In this document: positions 60,169-64,000 of the stretch, piece after piece | Layout of the letters: every line of letters starts with the position of its first letter | Position numbering within the stretch: position 1 is the first letter of the stretch | Source: Parachlorella kessleri | Lineage: Eukaryota; Chlorophyta; Trebouxiophyceae; Chlorellales; Chlorellaceae | Reading direction: 5' to 3' | Assembly: GCA_001598975.1 (NCBI GenBank) | Contig: BBXU01001029.1 | Span: 89,053 to 153,052, forward strand | Length of the DNA stretch: 64,000 nucleotides | Notes under the pieces: model-generated | Database searches by the model: none | What the model saw: only the letters and a program-made list of their open reading frames with translations | What the model was told of the DNA's origin: nothing | Position numbers and translations under genes: made by a program

Positions 60169-61020
60169 TTGCCATGGACGCTCTTACAAACTTGTACCAC
60201 TTGTAGCGTGACTTGTAGAGCCTCAAACATCAGCTGGATAAGCACTGCCTGGCTGACATTGAGCGCTGGCTACGGGATGAGGCGTAAGTTGGACTGGCAC
60301 ACTGTGCATATCTGGACCGATGGTTGCGCCGGGCACTTCAGGTTGGTGCTGTGCAGTGCAATGGTTATGCAGAATCAGTCTTGTATAACCTGGCCTGCCA
60401 CCACACTAAGCCTTGAATGCGTGATTGCTTCCATATGGTTGGTCTGTGAGTGTATGCGGACGCATGCAGGAAGAGGAGGGACCAGAGAGGTGTTTGATTC
60501 AGTTTTGTTTGACTGACTGTCTGTGAAATTCACTGTATCTGCTGCTGGGCGCCCCTTGCAGGTGCAACGACAAGCTTTACTGGCAGTCTAAGCTGCCGTG
60601 CCGCATCATTTGGAACCACTGGCAGTCCATGCACGGCAAGGGCGAGCATGATGGTGCGAGCACCCACCTCAAGCAGCGCGTGTGCAGATACCATGCTACG
60701 TCAACGGGCAAGTCCGAGTCCCTGGTCACCCCTTCCTGAGCTGCACGCCTGGGCCTTGCTGGTCTTACCCACGATCCCAGCTGATGCTGAGGAGCGTGGT
60801 GGGACTGCAGAAGTGCGGGTGCCTTTTTGGCAGTTGGCACCGTGCAACAGCCCGACGACGGCCAGGAATACCAGGGCGCCACTGGCCAGATGGCCTGCGA
60901 CTGCTGCCACACAGCCGGTGCCGCTGCTGGTGTTGTGGAAATGAGGGAGCTCGGCTGCTACTGCAGCGCTTGCCGGTGAGTTATCTGCCGCTCTCTAGGG
61001 GAGATACTCATTATGAAGCA
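60169..61020 (+). mobile_element. Remnant resembling a transposon-derived protein
   Basis: Three + strand blocks are separated by introns or frame breaks. The first (about 60175-60345) reads HCLADIERWLRDEA and, in a shifted frame, HTVHIWTDGCAGHFR. The second (60562-60741) reads WNHWQSMHGKGEHDGASTHLKQ and ends in a stop. The third (about 60840-61000) reads VVEMRELGCYCSACR. The order DGCAGHF, GKGEHDG, CxCxxC matches from memory a domain set found in many eukaryotic transposon-derived proteins. Two in-frame stops near the 5' end and a frame change show decay. No terminal repeats or target-site duplication were found, so the ends of any element are unknown. It lies between the two deacetylase copies. 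Confidence 0.5.
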
Positions 61021-61439
61021 CTGTGAGTGACAGTGCATGGTGACAGTGGGCGTAAGCGTGCTAGGGTAGGCGTATGCTGGCATATGTCATGAATATCCCT
61101 GTAGGGGTAGCTGCTGAAGGAACGTTCTTATGGTCACATACCCTTGTCTGTCCAGGTAACTGGGCATCTAACAGAGAAGCTCCTCCGCAAGTGGTAAGCT
61201 GGCAAGTGAACCCTTGACACCCTTGAGGGCTGTCAACCTTGACAGCCAGGGTGACTGGGCATTTTACACAGCAGCTCTATGTACTTGACAGGTGTGCTAC
61301 AACATGAGCTGCCAGGCCATACAACGTACACGGGAATCATCATGCAGGTGACATGACGACAGGCCCATAGCAACAGACTTAACGATAATTCATAATTCAC
61401 AGCCAGACCAGGGGAGGCGAGCAAGATTCCAGCCCTTGG
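61021..61439. other. Spacer; right part is the duplicated 3' flank of the deacetylase
   Basis: No gene is seen. Bases 61240-61330 match the flank behind the intact deacetylase (55420-55500), which places the left edge of the tandem duplication near 61240. Confidence 0.55.
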
Positions 61440-63606
61440 CCTCTTCACACAGTCTCACAAAAGCCAGGGACACTGAAAGATGGCTCCCACCGCTCGCACA
61501 CAATGTTACACAAACCTGGCAAGGTCTTCGCTACTCTACTGAATGGCAGCATGCCTACGAGTGCCAGTGCCCCTCAGGATCACGGTTGCACCGGGCTGTC
61601 TGGGGCTGGAAGGGGAGACAGGTACGGAGGGAGAGGGTGGCAGAGGGCTCACCCCAGGCGATGGTGAAGCCTGGCCGGGGCTGCTGGACGTCGGGGACTG
61701 TGGGGCGGAGTTTGCAGGCGATGCGCCAGGAAGCGGGAGACGGAGAAGGCATGGCAGGGCTTGCATGGGGTCAGGGCGAGGACTGGGCAGGGCTGCGTGA
61801 CGCGGGAGACGGTCAGGCAGCAGGCACAGGCACTGGCGACGTCCCAGGGCAGTAGTACGCCCGCACGGTGAAGTCATGCAGCTTGCTGATCTGCAGGGTG
61901 GTGGGAGTGACAACCAAAACACGTCTGGTGACGGGTCGAGTGAAGGGAGCACATTGGGCACAGAGACTACTGAGCAATGGAATCCTTCAGAGCAGCTAGG
62001 GACAGACAACTCACCGTGCAGGTGCCTGCGCTGTCCGGGCAGAAGCCAGCAAACTGCGGGCTGGTCTGGTACAGGCACATACACGAGCAGGAGGTGCTGT
62101 TCCAGGTGCCCTGCATTGGCACACAAGCATGCCGCTCGCTTTGTACAACAGCATGGGGCACCTGCCGCTTCAGGAAGCCGTGCTGGGAAGCATGTGCGCC
62201 CTGGCCGGCTGCAGAGCCACACCTACCTGTACGCAGCCGCCTGAAGGCTGTGGGCATGGGAGGTGTCCGCCGGGGAGGAACATGTCGGTTGGGGGCGAGC
62301 AGTCGAGCTGGTACTGAGACGCTGGCACTGGGTTCTTCATCCATCGCAGCAGCTGCACCCAAGGAAGCGCAGCCGGTCCCCATGTTGCCAAAGGCAGAGG
62401 CACCACTTCCCGCATCTCCGCAAGATCTGTCTGCAGCGGGAGGGGAGCAACTGCCAGTTATATGTCGGAAGCCAAGCACACTGACCTCGTAGGTGGTGAC
62501 CAACCACACATCCTCATGGGTCAGCGCCCACTCCAAGAACCTGTTGAGCTGGTCCACGTGTTCGGAGAAGGCCATCAACATGCCCGCATGCAGAAAAATG
62601 CCCAGCGGTGCTCTATTGCCTTAAAAACTCCTCGCAAACTCGCGCTGATATTGTGCAAAGTTGTCACCCTGCACCAGCACCCAGCCCAAGTACCACTGCC
62701 GGTCAGCCCAGCCATACAGACCGCATCGGAGGCTTTTGACCACTATATGGCTGCAGTGAGCTGCCCTGTGTGCAGCTAATCTTGCCCACCCACCTGGGCA
62801 TCCATGCTAGCGATGACACTCCCATCATCGTCCTGCACATTCTCCATGGGGAACTCCCACAGTCCTGGCTGGGTCTCACCAGCATCACAAGTCCCGGTCC
62901 CAAGCGTACAGTCCTGTGAGAGAGCAAACAGGGCAGAGCGTGATGAGCGCGCGACTGTCAAGCCCTGGTATCTTGTAAATTACTCCCCTTCTGTGGAAGT
63001 GGGATGCATGGAGAGACCAATGTGGCGATTGCCTGCTTGGGCAACGAGGCGGCATAGGAAACAAAAAGCCCTACGCACGATGGGGATGCCGCTGTCCATG
63101 GTGAATGGCCAGGTCTTCTCATTGGCGCTGGGTGAGGAAGCGGTGGGCCAGAGGTCGGTGATGGCACTGTCCCACATGAAGCCGTTCTCTCGCAAGACAC
63201 TGCGGCACGGTCAGATAGTGAGTTTTGTGATGCAGCAGTGGCAGCCGTCACGCCTGCCTGATAATCTAGTGTGACTCAAGATTCGTTATAGGCTTGTTGT
63301 AGGGACCACAAGCCTCACATAGCGTACAACCACACCAGCACCTGCGTCGTCGTTGGTGAGCACAATAAACTGTGGTGTGTCAGCCGGTTTTAGGCCACCT
63401 GGCGGGGCAGGGCTGGCACACTGGCAGGACGGCGATGCATTGCAGGAGGCTGGGCAGCCTGCATGGAGATGGCTGACAACCAGTGTCAGCAGGGCTGGCC
63501 GGGTATGAGAAAACGCCTAGCAGAGGTGCGTACCATATTTGGCTCCAGCAGATGAGAATAGCATGGCCAGTGCGATGGCAAGCGCTGCATGCTGCACAAG
63601 CATCAT
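61440..63606 (-). pseudogene. Tandem CE4 deacetylase pseudogene
   Basis: The copy starts with an intact signal-peptide exon (63606-63535, core LAIALAMLFSSAGA) and the Cys-rich/TNDDA exon (63462-63347). The exon with HTLTHP and the first part of the next one (RGFRAPF) are missing: about 370 bp are deleted and 120 bp of unrelated sequence stand at 63205-63330. The exons ending near 63079 and at 62794 (DCTLGTGTCDAG) are intact. The next reads WYLGWVLVQGDNF, then meets an in-frame TAA at the place of NYYGNRAPL. Downstream, the stalk exon ends after SPVPVPAA at a stop, and most of the stalk, the Ala/Val module and the membrane helix are gone; sequence like the last exon follows directly at about 61500-61570. 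Without the metal-binding His pair no deacetylase activity is expected. Confidence 0.85.
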
Positions 63607-64000
63607 GCTTAGAGATCCACGTCCTAGGAGCGCAACAAGTGCTGCTCCAGCGTCGGCTAGAGCCGCGGGTCGGCCGCGGATGATGCCAAGAACGAAGCAC
63701 TGGAAGCTTTGAGGTACAAGTTGAGAGCTGTTACAGCTACACAGACCACTGCATGGGTTAATGTTGCCAGGCTCTTAGCCTCCCCCATGCCTCCCCTGCG
63801 CCCCCTGAGTGTTAGATGCGTTAGTCATGAGGCGCGCGCGGAAGACCCTGGAGTGGGTGGGACTTTGCCTACTACGTGTCCTGCTCGGCAGGAGCGCCAG
63901 GTCTGATCAAGTGTTCCTGATGCAAGTAGTTAATGGACCCCCCTCAGCGTGGGTGGGGAGTCATGGGGACACTGGGGACCTGCGTAAATTGGAAGCCCCT
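63607..64000. other. Upstream region of the pseudogene, no gene seen
   Basis: Bases up to about 63715 match the promoter side of the intact deacetylase. Beyond that nothing is recognised before the window ends. Confidence 0.5.

Noticed and set aside
1..64000. CRISPR arrays, rRNA, tRNA, bacterial operons or phage genes.
   Set aside because: None was seen in a reading by eye. Repeats here are microsatellites or short tandem units without regular spacers, and the genes are intron-rich. A tRNA scan was not run.

Overview
The window is nuclear DNA of a photosynthetic eukaryote, most likely a chlorophyte green alga. Genes are split by many short introns (about 40-500 bp) that nearly all end in TGCAG or a close variant. 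The window also holds a PSR1/PHR1-type MYB-CC regulator and a DUF1997 protein with a plastid-transit-like N-terminus. I assigned the lineage from these features, not from a database search. I rebuilt spliced genes by hand from splice signals and reading phase. Most models close in frame; those that do not are marked.

Layout. 1-2.4 kb: the end of an unknown gene, then a five-exon four-helix MARVEL-type membrane protein (- strand). 3-33.7 kb: three tandem + strand genes, here called A, B and C, each with 22 exons in the same phases. They encode proteins of about 998, 1002 and 990 residues with the order signal peptide, LRRNT cap, leucine-rich repeats, Cys-rich stalk, one transmembrane helix, protein kinase. 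The kinase keeps its catalytic Lys and Asp but reads HAD for HRD and DVG for DFG. Nearly every LRR exon starts and ends inside a codon at phase 2, so exons match repeat modules.

23-36.5 kb: a decayed copy of a DUF1997 gene lies between B and C, and the intact gene lies just past C at nearly the same distance from the receptor stop (681 versus 672 bp). Receptor and DUF1997 tail were therefore duplicated together.

38-46.7 kb: PSR1-like MYB-CC factor (-), EMC4 (-) and PYM1 (+). The last two start 158 bp apart, head to head. 48.6-54.9 kb: two - strand paralogues of unknown function with a zipper-like C-terminus.

55.8-63.6 kb: a secreted or membrane-anchored CE4 polysaccharide deacetylase with a long Ser-Pro stalk (-), and a tandem copy that has lost the metal-binding exon and has an in-frame stop (pseudogene). 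Between them is a + strand remnant that resembles a transposon-derived protein.

The strongest candidate for something new is the receptor-kinase array. It has the architecture of land-plant LRR receptor kinases, but its kinase motifs are not those of the RLK/Pelle family, which suggests an independently assembled receptor family. Tracts of exact identity between A and B, between B and C, and between the two deacetylase copies point to ongoing gene conversion.
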